DNA from: Nocardioides plantarum | GTDB taxonomy: Bacteria > Actinomycetota > Actinomycetes > Propionibacteriales > Nocardioidaceae | Direction of reading: 5' to 3' | Assembly: GCF_006346395.1 (NCBI RefSeq) | Contig: NZ_VDMS01000002.1 | Coordinates: 434,001 to 498,000 of the forward strand | DNA length: 64,000 nt | In this document: positions 35,098 through 44,316 of the stretch, piece by piece | Numbering within the stretch: position 1 is the stretch's first letter | Layout of the letters: each line of letters begins with the position of its first letter | Program-made: the position numbers and the translations under genes | The notes under the pieces: generated by a model | Seen by the model: only the letters and a program-made list of their open reading frames with translations | Told to the model about the DNA's origin: nothing | Databases searched by the model: none

Positions 35098-35932
35098 CGG
35101 TCGAGAACCGGGCCGTCTCCTTGAAGCCGACCCGCCGGTAGGCACGGCGCGCGGGCTGGTTCCACTCGTTGACGTAGAGCGAGACGTGCGGAGCGATGTC
35201 GGCGCGCACCATCGCGACCACGGCGGCCATGCCGGCGACGGCCAGGCCCTCGCCGCGGCGGTCGGGCGGCACCCACACGCCCTGGATCTGGGCCGCGTCG
35301 GCCGTCGCGCAGGCCACCTCGGCCTTGAACACCAGCCGGCCGCCGTCGAAGCGGGCGAACGACCAGCCGCGCGACATCAGCTGGGTGACGCGGGCGCGGT
35401 AGAGGTCGCCGGTGCCGCCGGCCTCGGGCGAGACCCCGACCTCCTCGGTGTACATCGCGACGCACGCGGGATAGAGCAGTGGCAGGTCCGCGCGCTCGGT
35501 ACGACGCACGAACGGGTCGGCCTCGACCTCGGCCGGACCGTCGATCACCATGTGGGGCTGCATCCACCGGGTTTCGCGGGGCCGGCCCCACGAGCCGGCG
35601 ACGCCGTTCCAGAAGGTGCGGACCGCCTCGTGGGGCCCGACGATCGTGGTCGCGGTGCGGTTGCGGGTCAGGGCGCGCTCGGCGAAGGCGCGGGCGTCGT
35701 CGGGCGTCGCCTCGATCGGCACCAGGTTGGCACCGACGTGACACGCGGCGACCAGCTCACCGGCCTCGAAGCGGCCCCACATCTCGCCGCCGAGCCAGCG
35801 CGGCTCGAGGCTCGTCGTCCGGGCCCGGTAGAGGGCGAACACGTTGACGACGGGATCGCGGTTGGCGAGCTGCAGGAACGCCTCGAGATCGGGGGTCCCC
35901 AGGACCCGGACCCCGTGACGACTGGCTGGCAC
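35087..35932 (-). CDS. GNAT-family acetyltransferase (ispG neighbour)
   Basis: 281 aa, GTG start. The N-terminal half matches the DUF4081-type domain, the C-terminal half is a GNAT fold with the acetyl-CoA loop VPPDRRGEGLAVAGM and the closing NEWNQPARRAYRRVGF. The same gene lies beside ispG in mycobacteria (Rv2867c, as I recall). The substrate is unknown. It follows ispG by 26 bp on the same strand. Confidence 0.85.
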   Translation of the reverse strand: MPASRHGVRVLGTPDLEAFLQLANRDPVVNVFALYRARTTSLEPRWLGGEMWGRFEAGELVAACHVGANLVPIEATPDDARAFAERALTRNRTATTIVGPHEAVRTFWNGVAGSWGRPRETRWMQPHMVIDGPAEVEADPFVRRTERADLPLLYPACVAMYTEEVGVSPEAGGTGDLYRARVTQLMSRGWSFARFDGGRLVFKAEVACATADAAQIQGVWVPPDRRGEGLAVAGMAAVVAMVRADIAPHVSLYVNEWNQPARRAYRRVGFKETARFSTVMF

Positions 35933-35958
35933 GCGCCAACCCTAGGGCGTCGCCATGA

Positions 35959-37116
35959 TCAGGACACGGACACCTCGGCCGTGGCGCCCTCGATCGACTC
36001 CATGCCCTCGGCGATGCGCAGCGCCTCCTCGATCAGCGTCTCGACGATCTGGGACTCCGGGACGGTCTTGACGACCTCGCCCTTGACGAAGATCTGGCCC
36101 TTGCCGTTGCCGGACGCGACGCCGAGGTCGGCCTCGCGCGCCTCGCCGGGACCGTTGACGACGCAGCCCATGACGGCGACGCGCAACGGCACCTCGAGAC
36201 CGTCGAGGCCGGCGGTGACCTGCTCGGCGAGGGTGTAGACGTCGACCTGGGCGCGGCCGCAGCTGGGGCAGCTGACGATCTCGAGCTTGCGGGGCCGCAG
36301 GTTGAGCGACTGGAGGATCTGGATGCCGACCTTGACCTCCTCGACCGGCGGGGCGCTGAGCGAGACGCGGATCGTGTCGCCGATGCCCTGGCTCAGCAGG
36401 GCGCCGAACGCGGTGGCCGACTTGATGGTGCCCTGGAAGGCGGGGCCGGCCTCGGTGACCCCGAGGTGGAGCGGCCAGTCGCCGGCCGCGGCGAGCAGCT
36501 CGTAGGCGCGGACCATGACGACCGGGTCGTTGTGCTTGACCGAGATCTTGAAGTCGCGGAACCCGTGCTCCTCGAAGAGGCTGGCCTCCCACATCGCGCT
36601 CTCGACGAGCGCCTCGGGCGTCGCCTTGCCGTACTTCTCCATGATCCGCTTGTCGAGCGAGCCGGCGTTGACCCCGATCCGGATGCTGGTGCCGCGGTCC
36701 TGGGCGGCCCGGGCGATCTCCTTGACCTGGTCGTCGAACTTGCGGATGTTGCCGGGGTTGACCCGCACCGCGGCACAGCCGGCGTCGATGGCCGCGAAGA
36801 CGTACTTGGGCTGGAAGTGGATGTCGGCGATGACCGGGATCTGCGAGTGCTGGGCGATCTCGGCCAGCGCGTTGGCGTCGACCTGGTCGGGGCAGGCGAC
36901 CCGCACGATGTCGCAGCCGGTCGCGGTGAGCTCGGCGATCTGCTGCAGCGTGGCGTTGACGTCGGCAGTCACCGTCGTGGTCATCGACTGCACCGAGACC
37001 GGCGACTCGCTGCCGACGCCGACCTTGCCGACCTTGATCTGCCGGGTCGTACGCCGCGGCGCCAGCACGGGCGGTGGAGCGGCGGGCATGCCCAGGCTGA
37101 TCGGTGTCGCGCTCAT
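35959..37116 (-). CDS. ispG: 4-hydroxy-3-methylbut-2-en-1-yl diphosphate synthase
   Basis: 385 aa. It converts MEcPP to HMBPP in the MEP isoprenoid pathway using a 4Fe-4S cluster. The three cluster ligands are in [12 protein letters not shown] and [13 protein letters not shown]. The TIM-barrel part begins [15 protein letters not shown]. It lies in the conserved dxr-rip1-ispG-GNAT order, 71 bp downstream of the protease. Confidence 0.97.
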   Translation of the reverse strand: MSATPISLGMPAAPPPVLAPRRTTRQIKVGKVGVGSESPVSVQSMTTTVTADVNATLQQIAELTATGCDIVRVACPDQVDANALAEIAQHSQIPVIADIHFQPKYVFAAIDAGCAAVRVNPGNIRKFDDQVKEIARAAQDRGTSIRIGVNAGSLDKRIMEKYGKATPEALVESAMWEASLFEEHGFRDFKISVKHNDPVVMVRAYELLAAAGDWPLHLGVTEAGPAFQGTIKSATAFGALLSQGIGDTIRVSLSAPPVEEVKVGIQILQSLNLRPRKLEIVSCPSCGRAQVDVYTLAEQVTAGLDGLEVPLRVAVMGCVVNGPGEAREADLGVASGNGKGQIFVKGEVVKTVPESQIVETLIEEALRIAEGMESIEGATAEVSVS

Positions 37117-37187
37117 GCCTCCAGGCTACTGCGGGGCCCCTCGCCGACAGGATTCACCGCCACCCGATCGGTGGTGGGCGGGTGGGG

Positions 37188-38558
37188 TCAGTAGGGGCTG
37201 GCGACGGGAGCGACGAGGTCGCCGACGATCAGCACCACGCCCATCACCAGCAGGATGCTGGCCACGACGTAGGCCACGGGCAGCAGCTTGGCGGCGTCGA
37301 CGTAGCCGGGGTCGGGCCGGCGTCGCAGCCGGGCCAGGCCGCGGCGTACGGCCTCCCACAGGGCCGAGGCGATGTGGCCGCCGTCGAGCGGCAGCAGCGG
37401 GACGAAGTTGAACAGGCCGATGAAGAGGTTGAACCCGGCGACCAGCAGGACCAGGAACAGCACCTTCTCGCCGAGGTCGAGCCGGTCGCTCGCGGTCGAC
37501 TCGCCGGCGAAGCGGCCTCCGCCGACGATGCTGACGGGGCTGTCGGCGGCGCGGTCCTTGACCCCGACGATCGCCTCGCCGACGCCGTAGACCTTGACCG
37601 GGAGGGTGCCGATGGCCTTGACCGTGTCGACGGTCATGTGGCCCATCTGGCCGAGGGTGAACAGCGGGCCGCCCTTGGTGACCGGCACCGTCGACTCCGG
37701 CGTCACCCCGAGGAAGCCGACCTCGGTGAGGACCTTGTCGTCGGGGGCGTCGGGGTCGGGGCGGGCCTGGACGGTGGTGGAGACCTCGCCGGAGAGCGTG
37801 CGGCCGTCACGCTTCCACGTGATGGGGACCTCGCCCTTGCCGTTGTCGCGGATCAGCTCACGCAGCTGGGTCCAGTCGGTGATGGGGACGCCGGCGAACG
37901 ACGTGACCGTGTCGCCGGGCTTCAGCCCCACCGCGTGGGCCGGGGTCTCGGGGTCGCCGGCCCGACACACCGTGCGGCCCTCGGCGTAGGGGATGAGGCA
38001 CTCGGAGACCTGGCTGACCACGGGCTGGCCGGGGTTGACCTCGGGGTCGCCCTCGACGCCGTGCAGGGCGAACACGCCCCAGAACAGGAAGAAGGCGATC
38101 AGCAGGTTGACCGTCGGCCCGCCGGCCATCACGACGACCTTCTTCCACCACGCCATCTTGTAGAACAGGCGCTCGGAGTCCTCGGGCTCGACGAGCTCCC
38201 ACTCGGCGGCCCGGGCGTCGCTGACCAGCTGGGTGAACAGTCCGGTGTTGGACTTGCGGATGCGCTGCACCTGGTTGCCGTCGGCGTCGGTCTCGACGCT
38301 GTCGACGAGGTCGCCGGCGCCGGGCGGCAGCATCCCGACGATCTTGACGTAGCCGCCCAGCGGGATCGCCTTGACGCCGTACTCGGTCTCGCCGACCTGC
38401 TTGCTCCACACGGTCGGTCCGAAGCCGACGAAGTACTGGGTGACCTTCCCGCCGAACCTCTTCGCCGGGATCATGTGGCCGAGCTCGTGCAGGCCGATGG
38501 AAGTGAGGATCGCGCCGAAGAACAGCACGACGCCGAGCACGTAGAGAAGGACCGTCAA
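37188..38558 (-). CDS. Site-2 intramembrane zinc protease (RseP/Rip1 family)
   Basis: 456 aa. The zinc site HELGH lies at residues 24-28 in the first helix and the partner NFVPLLPLDGGHIASALWE near the C-terminus; a PDZ domain with AHAVGLKPGDTVTSFAGVP lies between. It cleaves transmembrane anti-sigma factors or other membrane substrates. The start codon appears to be TTG, with the arrangement TGA-C-TTG just after the dxr stop, so translation should be coupled to dxr. Confidence 0.93.
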   Translation of the reverse strand: MTVLLYVLGVVLFFGAILTSIGLHELGHMIPAKRFGGKVTQYFVGFGPTVWSKQVGETEYGVKAIPLGGYVKIVGMLPPGAGDLVDSVETDADGNQVQRIRKSNTGLFTQLVSDARAAEWELVEPEDSERLFYKMAWWKKVVVMAGGPTVNLLIAFFLFWGVFALHGVEGDPEVNPGQPVVSQVSECLIPYAEGRTVCRAGDPETPAHAVGLKPGDTVTSFAGVPITDWTQLRELIRDNGKGEVPITWKRDGRTLSGEVSTTVQARPDPDAPDDKVLTEVGFLGVTPESTVPVTKGGPLFTLGQMGHMTVDTVKAIGTLPVKVYGVGEAIVGVKDRAADSPVSIVGGGRFAGESTASDRLDLGEKVLFLVLLVAGFNLFIGLFNFVPLLPLDGGHIASALWEAVRRGLARLRRRPDPGYVDAAKLLPVAYVVASILLVMGVVLIVGDLVAPVASPY

Positions 38559-38559
38559 G

Positions 38560-39669
38560 TCAGTTTCCGATCAGGTGGTGCGCCAGGTCGCGGGCCCAGG
38601 CGTCGGCGGCGAGGACGTCGTCGACCGTGAGGGTCTGCGTCGAGGGTACGTCGTGGGCGCGCAGGACGTCGGCGACGCGGTCGACGATGTCGACGAACCC
38701 GAGCCGGCCGGCGTGGAACGCCTCGACGCACACCTCGTTGGCGGCGTTGTAGACCGCGGGGGCGGTGCTCCCCCGCAGGCCGGCCTCCCGGGCGAGGTCG
38801 ACGGCCGGGAAGGCGACGTCGTCGACCGGCTCGAAGCGCCAGTCGGCCGCCCGGGTCCAGTCGATCGGGGTCTCCGCACCGGGGACCCGGTCGGGCCAGC
38901 CGAGGCCGAGCGAGATCGGCACGAGCATGGTGGGCAGCCCGAGCTGGGCGACGACGGCACCGTCGACGAACTCGACCATCGAGTGGATCAGCTGCTGGGG
39001 GTGCACGACCACGTCGACACGGTCGAGCGGCACGTCGAAGAGCAGGTGGGCCTCGATGACCTCGAGTCCCTTGTTGACCAGCGTCGCGGAGTTGGTCGTG
39101 ATGACCTTGCCCATGGAGAAGTTGGGATGGGCCAGGGCCTGCTCGGGGGTCACCGAGGCGAGCTCGGCGCGGGTGCGGCCGCGGAACGGGCCGCCACTCG
39201 CCGTCAGGACCAGACGACGCACCTCGCCGGCCGCGCCGGCGCGCAGGCTCTGGGCGATGGCGCTGTGCTCGGAGTCGACCGGCACGATCTGGCCGGGACG
39301 AGCACGGTCGCGCACCAGCGGGCCGCCGATGATCAGTGACTCCTTGTTGGCCAGCGCCAACGTCGTCCCGGCGTCGAGGGCGGCCAGCGTCGGGCGCAGG
39401 CCCACGGCACCGGTGATGCCGTTGAGCACGACGTCGCACGGGGAGGCAGCCGCGTCGGTCGACGCCTGCTCCCCCAGACCGTGGACGACCGGGGCGAACT
39501 CGGCGACCTGTGACTCGTAGAGGCTGCGGTTGCCACCGCCGGCGGTGAGCCCCACCACCCGGAAGCGGTCGGGGTTGCGCCGACAGAGGTCGAGGGCCTG
39601 GGTGCCTATGGACCCCGTCGATCCGAGGACGACGACGTCACGGCGCTCGATGCTGGGCGAGGACGACAC
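38560..39669 (-). CDS. dxr: 1-deoxy-D-xylulose 5-phosphate reductoisomerase
   Basis: 369 aa, GTG start. First committed step of the MEP pathway. NADPH motif [17 protein letters not shown] at the N-terminus; [11 protein letters not shown] and [12 protein letters not shown] (metal ligands Asp/Glu) in the centre; ASGGPFRGR and [21 protein letters not shown] follow. It is 31 bp downstream of a small membrane protein gene whose promoter carries the TetR-type operators. Confidence 0.97.
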   Translation of the reverse strand: MSSSPSIERRDVVVLGSTGSIGTQALDLCRRNPDRFRVVGLTAGGGNRSLYESQVAEFAPVVHGLGEQASTDAAASPCDVVLNGITGAVGLRPTLAALDAGTTLALANKESLIIGGPLVRDRARPGQIVPVDSEHSAIAQSLRAGAAGEVRRLVLTASGGPFRGRTRAELASVTPEQALAHPNFSMGKVITTNSATLVNKGLEVIEAHLLFDVPLDRVDVVVHPQQLIHSMVEFVDGAVVAQLGLPTMLVPISLGLGWPDRVPGAETPIDWTRAADWRFEPVDDVAFPAVDLAREAGLRGSTAPAVYNAANEVCVEAFHAGRLGFVDIVDRVADVLRAHDVPSTQTLTVDDVLAADAWARDLAHHLIGN

Positions 39670-39700
39670 CCGGCGAGTCTGTCAGGCCGGGTCGAGCGAC

Positions 39701-39895
39701 TCAGGCGTGGTGCAGGCGAGCGGTCGCGCGAGGGGTCGGGCGGTCGGTGGCCTCGACGGGGCGGGCCTGCGGCGCGCGGCGCGAGGTGCGGACCGCGTCG
39801 ACGACGGCGACGGCGGCCAGGACCAGGCTCAGGGCGACGACGATGGCGAAGCCGATGAACCAGGGGGCCAGGTTGGGAAGCAGGTCGAACGTCAT
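39701..39895 (-). CDS. Small single-pass membrane protein
   Basis: 64 aa from ATG at 39895 (AAGGAG 7 bp upstream). One hydrophobic helix (LAPWFIGFAIVVALSLVLAA) and a basic cytoplasmic tail. Unknown function. It lies between the divergent TetR gene and dxr, and its transcript may continue into dxr. Confidence 0.75.
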   Translation of the reverse strand: MTFDLLPNLAPWFIGFAIVVALSLVLAAVAVVDAVRTSRRAPQARPVEATDRPTPRATARLHHA

Positions 39896-39907
39896 GACAA
39901 TCTCCTT

Positions 39908-39934
39908 CTACAGGTGTAGTTACTACTTATGTAG
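39908..39934. promoter_or_regulatory. Two adjacent 12-bp palindromes, probable TetR operators
   Basis: CTACAGGTGTAG (39908-39919) and CTACTTATGTAG (39923-39934) share the CTAC-N4-GTAG form with a 15-bp period. The sites sit directly upstream of the ribosome-binding site of the small membrane protein and about 105 bp from the TetR start, in an unusually AT-rich stretch. This is the expected position for repression of both divergent genes. Confidence 0.75.
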
Positions 39935-40039
39935 AAGATACGCCCGGGGGTGCCCGGAGACAACACGTGGACAATGTCTCCTGCGCCACATCCCCGCCCG
40001 CACCGCCCGCACCCGCCGATCTGGAGACCAGGAGCACCC

Positions 40040-40630
40040 ATGGCCCGTCCTGCTGCCGCCGAACGCCGCTCGCTCCTGCTCGACGCCGCTCTCGACGTCG
40101 TGGTCGAGCAGGGCCTGCGCGGGCTCACCCACCGCGCGGTCGACCGGTCGACCGGGCTCGCCGAGGGCACGACCTCGGCCTACTTCCGCACCCGCCAGGC
40201 GCTCCACCTAGCCCTGGCGGAGCGGATCACCCAGCGCCTGATCGACGACGTGGACAGCGTGCTGCGCGAGACCGCCGAGCACGACCCGGGCAGCACCGAG
40301 GCCCTGGACGCGGTCGCCGCGATGTTCGCCCGGTGGCTCGACGAGAGCCCGTTGCTGCTGGCCAAGATCGAGCTCACGCTGGAGGCCGGCCGCGACCCGG
40401 TCATCGCCGAGGCCGTCGGGGCCGGCCGGGCCCGGGTGATCGACCTGGTGGCCGGCGCGCTGGGGGCCCGCGACGTGCCCTGTCCCGCGTCGGACGCCGC
40501 GGTCGTCGTCGCGTCCTTCGACGGCATCCTGCTCGCCGCCCTCGCCCTGCCGCGCGACGGGCGCGACGCCTTCGTCGCCGACGCGCTGAGGCTCACGCTC
40601 CGCGACCGACCCGACTGGCCGACCGGCTGA
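40040..40630 (+). CDS. TetR-family transcriptional regulator
   Basis: 196 aa from ATG at 40040 (AGGAG 6 bp upstream). N-terminal HTH: LLLDAALDVVVEQGLRGLTH and RAVDRSTGLAEGTTSAYFRT. The C-terminal ligand domain is divergent and gives no ligand. It faces the small membrane protein gene across the paired palindromes and is probably autoregulated. Confidence 0.9.
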   Translation: MARPAAAERRSLLLDAALDVVVEQGLRGLTHRAVDRSTGLAEGTTSAYFRTRQALHLALAERITQRLIDDVDSVLRETAEHDPGSTEALDAVAAMFARWLDESPLLLAKIELTLEAGRDPVIAEAVGAGRARVIDLVAGALGARDVPCPASDAAVVVASFDGILLAALALPRDGRDAFVADALRLTLRDRPDWPTG

Positions 40631-40680
40631 GCTGCTGAGCTGCTGAGCGGCTGACCGGCTGGCCGGCTGGCCGGCTGACC
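40629..40680. repeat. Short GCTGAG/GGCTGGCC tandem repeats
   Basis: After the TetR stop come three degenerate copies of GCTGAGCT followed by three of GGCTGGCC/GGCTGACC. The region separates the convergent TetR and symporter genes; it may fold as a terminator, but no single stem stands out. Confidence 0.5.
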
Positions 40681-40692
40681 GCGAGTCGGGGA

Positions 40693-42363
40693 TCAGCGGT
40701 CGGGCTGGTGGGCCAGCGGCTCCTCGACCGCGAGGTCGGCCTGGACCCGCGGGTCGTCGGCGTCGGCGTGGTAGTCGCCGGGATCGGTCACGTCGGTGCC
40801 GTTGGGCACCTTGAGGGCGTGGAGCACCAGCGTCAGCAGGACCGTGACGACCAGGTTGAGCCCGAACGCCGTGATCGCGATGTAGCCCATGTCGCCCAGG
40901 CCGGGCACCTCGGCCAGGCTCCCGCCGAAGTGGTCCGTGGAGGTGCTGGCGACGCCGTAGGCCTCGACGGTGCCGTAGACGATGCCGACGGCCCAGCCCA
41001 CCAGCAGCGCCTTGCGGTGGAACCAGCGCGTGTAGAGGCTGAACACGATCGCGGGGAACGTCTGCAGGATCCAGATGCCGCCGAGCAGCTGGAAGTTGAT
41101 CGCGTTCTGCTTGTCGAGGGTCAGCACGAAGACCAGCGCGAACGCCTTGACCACCAGCGACATCAGCTTGGAGACCTTGGCCTCCTGCTGCGGCGTCGCG
41201 TCCTTCTTGAGCCACTCCTTGTAGATGTTGCGCGAGAAGGTGTTGGCCGCGGCGATCGACATGATCGCCGCCGGCACGAGCGCACCGATGGCGATCGCGG
41301 CGAACGCGACGCCGACGAACCAGTCGGGGAAGAAGTCCTCGAAGAGCTGGGGCACGACGAGCTGGGCGTTCTTCTTGCCGTCGAGGCCGGTCACGTCGGT
41401 GCCGGCGGCGATGGCCACCCAGCCCAGGAGCGCGAGCAGACCGAGCACGAAGGAGTACGCCGGCAGGATGGCGGCGTTGCGGCGGATCGTGTTGCGGCTG
41501 CCGGAGGACAGGCTGGCGGTCACCGAGTGGGGGTACATGAACAGCGCCATCGCCGAGCCGAGGCCCAGGGTCGCGTAGGCCCACATCTGGCCGTCGCCGG
41601 GGATGAAGCTCCCGGTCGGCGCGCCGGTCTTGGGGTTGGGCGCGGCCATCTTGTCCTTGGCCGCCCCGAAGATCTCGTCCCAGCCGCCGACCTGCGAGGG
41701 CAGGTAGATGACGGCCACGATGATCACGATGTAGATCAGGGCGTCCTTGACGAACGCGATCACCGCCGGCGCCCGCAGGCCCGAGGACCAGGTGTAGGCC
41801 GCGAGCACGGCGAACGCCACGAGCAGCGGCGCGTCCTTGGCCAGGACGTTGTCGCCCCCGCCGACGCCGGCGACCTCGAGGACCGCCTGGATGCCGACGA
41901 GCTGCAGGGCGATGTAGGGCATCGTCGCCACGAACCCGGTGACCGACACGGCCAGCGAGAGCTGCCGGTCGTCGTACCGGCCGCGGACGAAGTCGGCGGT
42001 CGTGACGTAGCCGTGGCGGTGGCTGACCGACCACAGCCGCGCCATGAAGACGAAGATGATCGGGTAGAGGATGATCGTGTAGGGCACGGCGAAGAACCCC
42101 GCGACCGCACCGAGCGAGAACATCGCGGCCGGCACGGCCACGAACGTGTAGGCGGTGTAGAGGTCGCCCCCGAGCAGGAACCACGTGACCCAGGTACCGA
42201 ACTTGCGGCCGCCGAGCCCCCACTCGTCGAGGCTGTCGAGCTTCTCGCCACGTCGGAACCGGGAGGCCATGAAGCCCAGCACGGTGACCACGAGGAACAG
42301 GGCGATCAGCACGACCAGCGCGGTCCAGTTGACGCTGGAGTCGGTGACCAGCGGCGCGCTCAT
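40693..42363 (-). CDS. Sodium:solute symporter, MctP-like
   Basis: 556 aa with about 13 hydrophobic segments. The landmarks LDSLDEWGLGGRKFGTWVTW and GRYDDRQLSLAVSV are those of SSS-family monocarboxylate permeases, and the coupled upstream DUF3311 gene is the usual partner of this subgroup. Likely cargo is a short carboxylate such as lactate, pyruvate or acetate. ATG overlaps the DUF3311 stop (ATGA). Confidence 0.87.
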   Translation of the reverse strand: MSAPLVTDSSVNWTALVVLIALFLVVTVLGFMASRFRRGEKLDSLDEWGLGGRKFGTWVTWFLLGGDLYTAYTFVAVPAAMFSLGAVAGFFAVPYTIILYPIIFVFMARLWSVSHRHGYVTTADFVRGRYDDRQLSLAVSVTGFVATMPYIALQLVGIQAVLEVAGVGGGDNVLAKDAPLLVAFAVLAAYTWSSGLRAPAVIAFVKDALIYIVIIVAVIYLPSQVGGWDEIFGAAKDKMAAPNPKTGAPTGSFIPGDGQMWAYATLGLGSAMALFMYPHSVTASLSSGSRNTIRRNAAILPAYSFVLGLLALLGWVAIAAGTDVTGLDGKKNAQLVVPQLFEDFFPDWFVGVAFAAIAIGALVPAAIMSIAAANTFSRNIYKEWLKKDATPQQEAKVSKLMSLVVKAFALVFVLTLDKQNAINFQLLGGIWILQTFPAIVFSLYTRWFHRKALLVGWAVGIVYGTVEAYGVASTSTDHFGGSLAEVPGLGDMGYIAITAFGLNLVVTVLLTLVLHALKVPNGTDVTDPGDYHADADDPRVQADLAVEEPLAHQPDR

Positions 42364-42632
42364 CGCTTGCCCCCGCGGGCGCTCTGCACCAGCTTGTAGG
42401 CGGTCCACGTCAGTGCCGAGCAGACGAACACCCAGACGAACTGGTACCAGAAGAAGAACGGGACGCCGCCGATGCTGGGGTCCTCGCGGGCGTAGGCGGG
42501 CACCCAGAGCAGGGCCACCACGGGGATCGCCAGGCACACGCACGCGGCGACGATCTTGCGCCGGTCGGTGGGGGGGACGTCGAGGTGCTGGCGGTCGGGG
42601 CGCTGCTGCTCGCCCGAGCTCCCGAGACTCAT
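42360..42632 (-). CDS. DUF3311 small membrane subunit
   Basis: 90 aa from ATG at 42632. Two helices with RREDPSIGGVPFFFWYQF-like text between them (visible: GGVPFFFWYQFVWVF), which is the DUF3311 signature. It accompanies SSS symporters and may be an accessory subunit, coupled by stop-start overlap. Confidence 0.85.
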   Translation of the reverse strand: MSLGSSGEQQRPDRQHLDVPPTDRRKIVAACVCLAIPVVALLWVPAYAREDPSIGGVPFFFWYQFVWVFVCSALTWTAYKLVQSARGGKR

Positions 42633-42661
42633 GTGACGGACGTTACCCCGTCGGCCCGTCC

Positions 42662-44101
42662 TCAGTGAAGGCCGTTGGACCGGGTCGGTGCGGGCGGGCG
42701 CGGCTCGCGGAGCCAGGTCGAGAAGAAGTCGTCGAGCTGCTGGCCCGAGATCCGCTCGGCGAGCGTGCGGAACGCCCAGGTGCTGCCGGTGCCGTGTCGT
42801 CGGTCGTGGGTCCAGGTGCGCAGCAGCCGCCAGAACCGGCGCTCGCCGATGCGGTGACGCAGCGCCTGGAGCGTCATCGCACCGCGCTGGTAGACGGCCG
42901 GGTCGAAGATCCGCCCGGCGCCGGGGTCGGTCAGGTCGACGCGCCAGAACCAGCGCGAGCCGACCTGGTCGTCGCGCGCCCCCCGCAGCCACTGCTGCGC
43001 GCTCGGACCGCCGTGGCGCTCGGCGTAGGCGACCTCCATGAAGGTCGCGAACCCCTCGTTGAGCCAGATGTCGCGCCACCGCTGCAGCGACACCGAGTCG
43101 CCGAACCACTGATGGGCCAGCTCGTGCACGAGCAGGCCTCGCGCGGGCGGGCCGGGATAGACCGGACGGGTCTGGTTCTCGAGTGCGTAGCCGACCCGCT
43201 GCGAGGTGACCAGTCCCCCCGTCGACTCGAACGGGTAGGGACCCAGCCGCGTCTCGAGCCAGGCGGTGATCGCGCCGGTACGGCGCAGGCTGGTCGCCGC
43301 GCGGGACCGCTCGGAGGACGGGAGCGACCTGGAGACGGCGGTGTACGACGCCAGCCCGGCCCGCGAGGTCTGCTCGACGTCGTACCGGCCGAGGGCGAAG
43401 AACGCGCTGTAGGTGGTCATCGGGTGCGCCGAGCGCCAGTGCGTGGTCGCCTCGGCGCCCGTGAGCGTGCGCTGGACAGGGAGCCCGTTGGAGACCGCCT
43501 GGTAGCTCGCGGGACCGGTCACGGTGATGTCGAAGGTCGCCTTGTCACGGGGGTGGTCGTTGGCGGCGAACCACCACGGCGCCATGTGCGGCTGTCCGAC
43601 CGTCACGACCTCGTCGGCCCCCACCAGCCAGCGCGACTCGCCCGCGTAGGAGATCCGGCTGGGGTCCCCGGCGTAGCCCACGACGACGTCGACGTCCGTG
43701 CCGCGGACCAGGGGCTCCTGCGGCGTGATCCGCAGCTCGTGTCGTGCGGGCTTGTCGAACGTCGCCGGCCTGCCGTCGACCGTCACCGTCGAGACCGGCA
43801 GCAGCAGGTCGAGACCGAAGCGCGACAGGTCGGCGGTGGGCCGGACCCGCAGGGTCGTCGTACCGGTCAGCCGACCGGTGTCGAAGTCATAGCGGACGGC
43901 GATGTCGTAGTGGCGCACGTCGAGGCCACCGTTGCCGTCGAGCGGCCAGTAGGGGTCACCGATCCCCGACGCGCCCACCTGCGGCCGGGCCGGGGGCATC
44001 GGGTTGGAGGGTCTGGCCGCGCTGGACGGAGCCAGGGCCGCCAGGGCGGTCACGGCCAGCACCAGGACCGGGGCCACCAGCCGGACGGCCCGAGAACGCA
44101 T
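42662..44101 (-). CDS. Secreted M1-family metallopeptidase
   Basis: 479 aa. Signal peptide in the first 29 residues. Zinc site HELAHQWFGDS with the third ligand in WLNEGFATFMEV. The substrate-recognition motif GxMEN reads GYALENQT, as in several secreted actinobacterial members. The long C-terminal helical domain of cytosolic PepN is absent. It should cleave peptides outside the cell. Confidence 0.92.
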   Translation of the reverse strand: MRSRAVRLVAPVLVLAVTALAALAPSSAARPSNPMPPARPQVGASGIGDPYWPLDGNGGLDVRHYDIAVRYDFDTGRLTGTTTLRVRPTADLSRFGLDLLLPVSTVTVDGRPATFDKPARHELRITPQEPLVRGTDVDVVVGYAGDPSRISYAGESRWLVGADEVVTVGQPHMAPWWFAANDHPRDKATFDITVTGPASYQAVSNGLPVQRTLTGAEATTHWRSAHPMTTYSAFFALGRYDVEQTSRAGLASYTAVSRSLPSSERSRAATSLRRTGAITAWLETRLGPYPFESTGGLVTSQRVGYALENQTRPVYPGPPARGLLVHELAHQWFGDSVSLQRWRDIWLNEGFATFMEVAYAERHGGPSAQQWLRGARDDQVGSRWFWRVDLTDPGAGRIFDPAVYQRGAMTLQALRHRIGERRFWRLLRTWTHDRRHGTGSTWAFRTLAERISGQQLDDFFSTWLREPRPPAPTRSNGLH

Positions 44102-44202
44102 GGCCCGAACCTAGACCTACCCGACCGCGGCCCCGCTCGCGCTGCCTGCGGGTCGCCGTCGCGGTCAGCAGGATCCGATGTTCCGTACCCGTCCCCTACG
44201 TC

Positions 44203-44316
44203 GGTCGAGGTGCGAGGAGCCCTGGCGACGAGCCTCGAGACCCCGCAGCCGATCTCGGCGACCTGGTCTGCTACGTGCGTGGTTTCGAGGCTCGCTCCGC
44301 TCGCACCTCAACCACC
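44203..44316. repeat. REP-like inverted pair overlapping the end of the aldehyde dehydrogenase
   Basis: Copy 1 (44203-44242) begins GGTCGAGGTGCGAG and ends CGAGCCTCGAGACC. Copy 2 (44279-44316) is in the opposite direction and reads, on the minus strand, GGTGGTTGAGGTGCGAG to GAGCCTCGAAACCAC. Each copy is itself a dyad. As I recall, this sequence type is scattered through Nocardioides genomes near gene ends. The stop codon and last Gly codons of the aldehyde dehydrogenase are part of copy 2. Confidence 0.75.
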
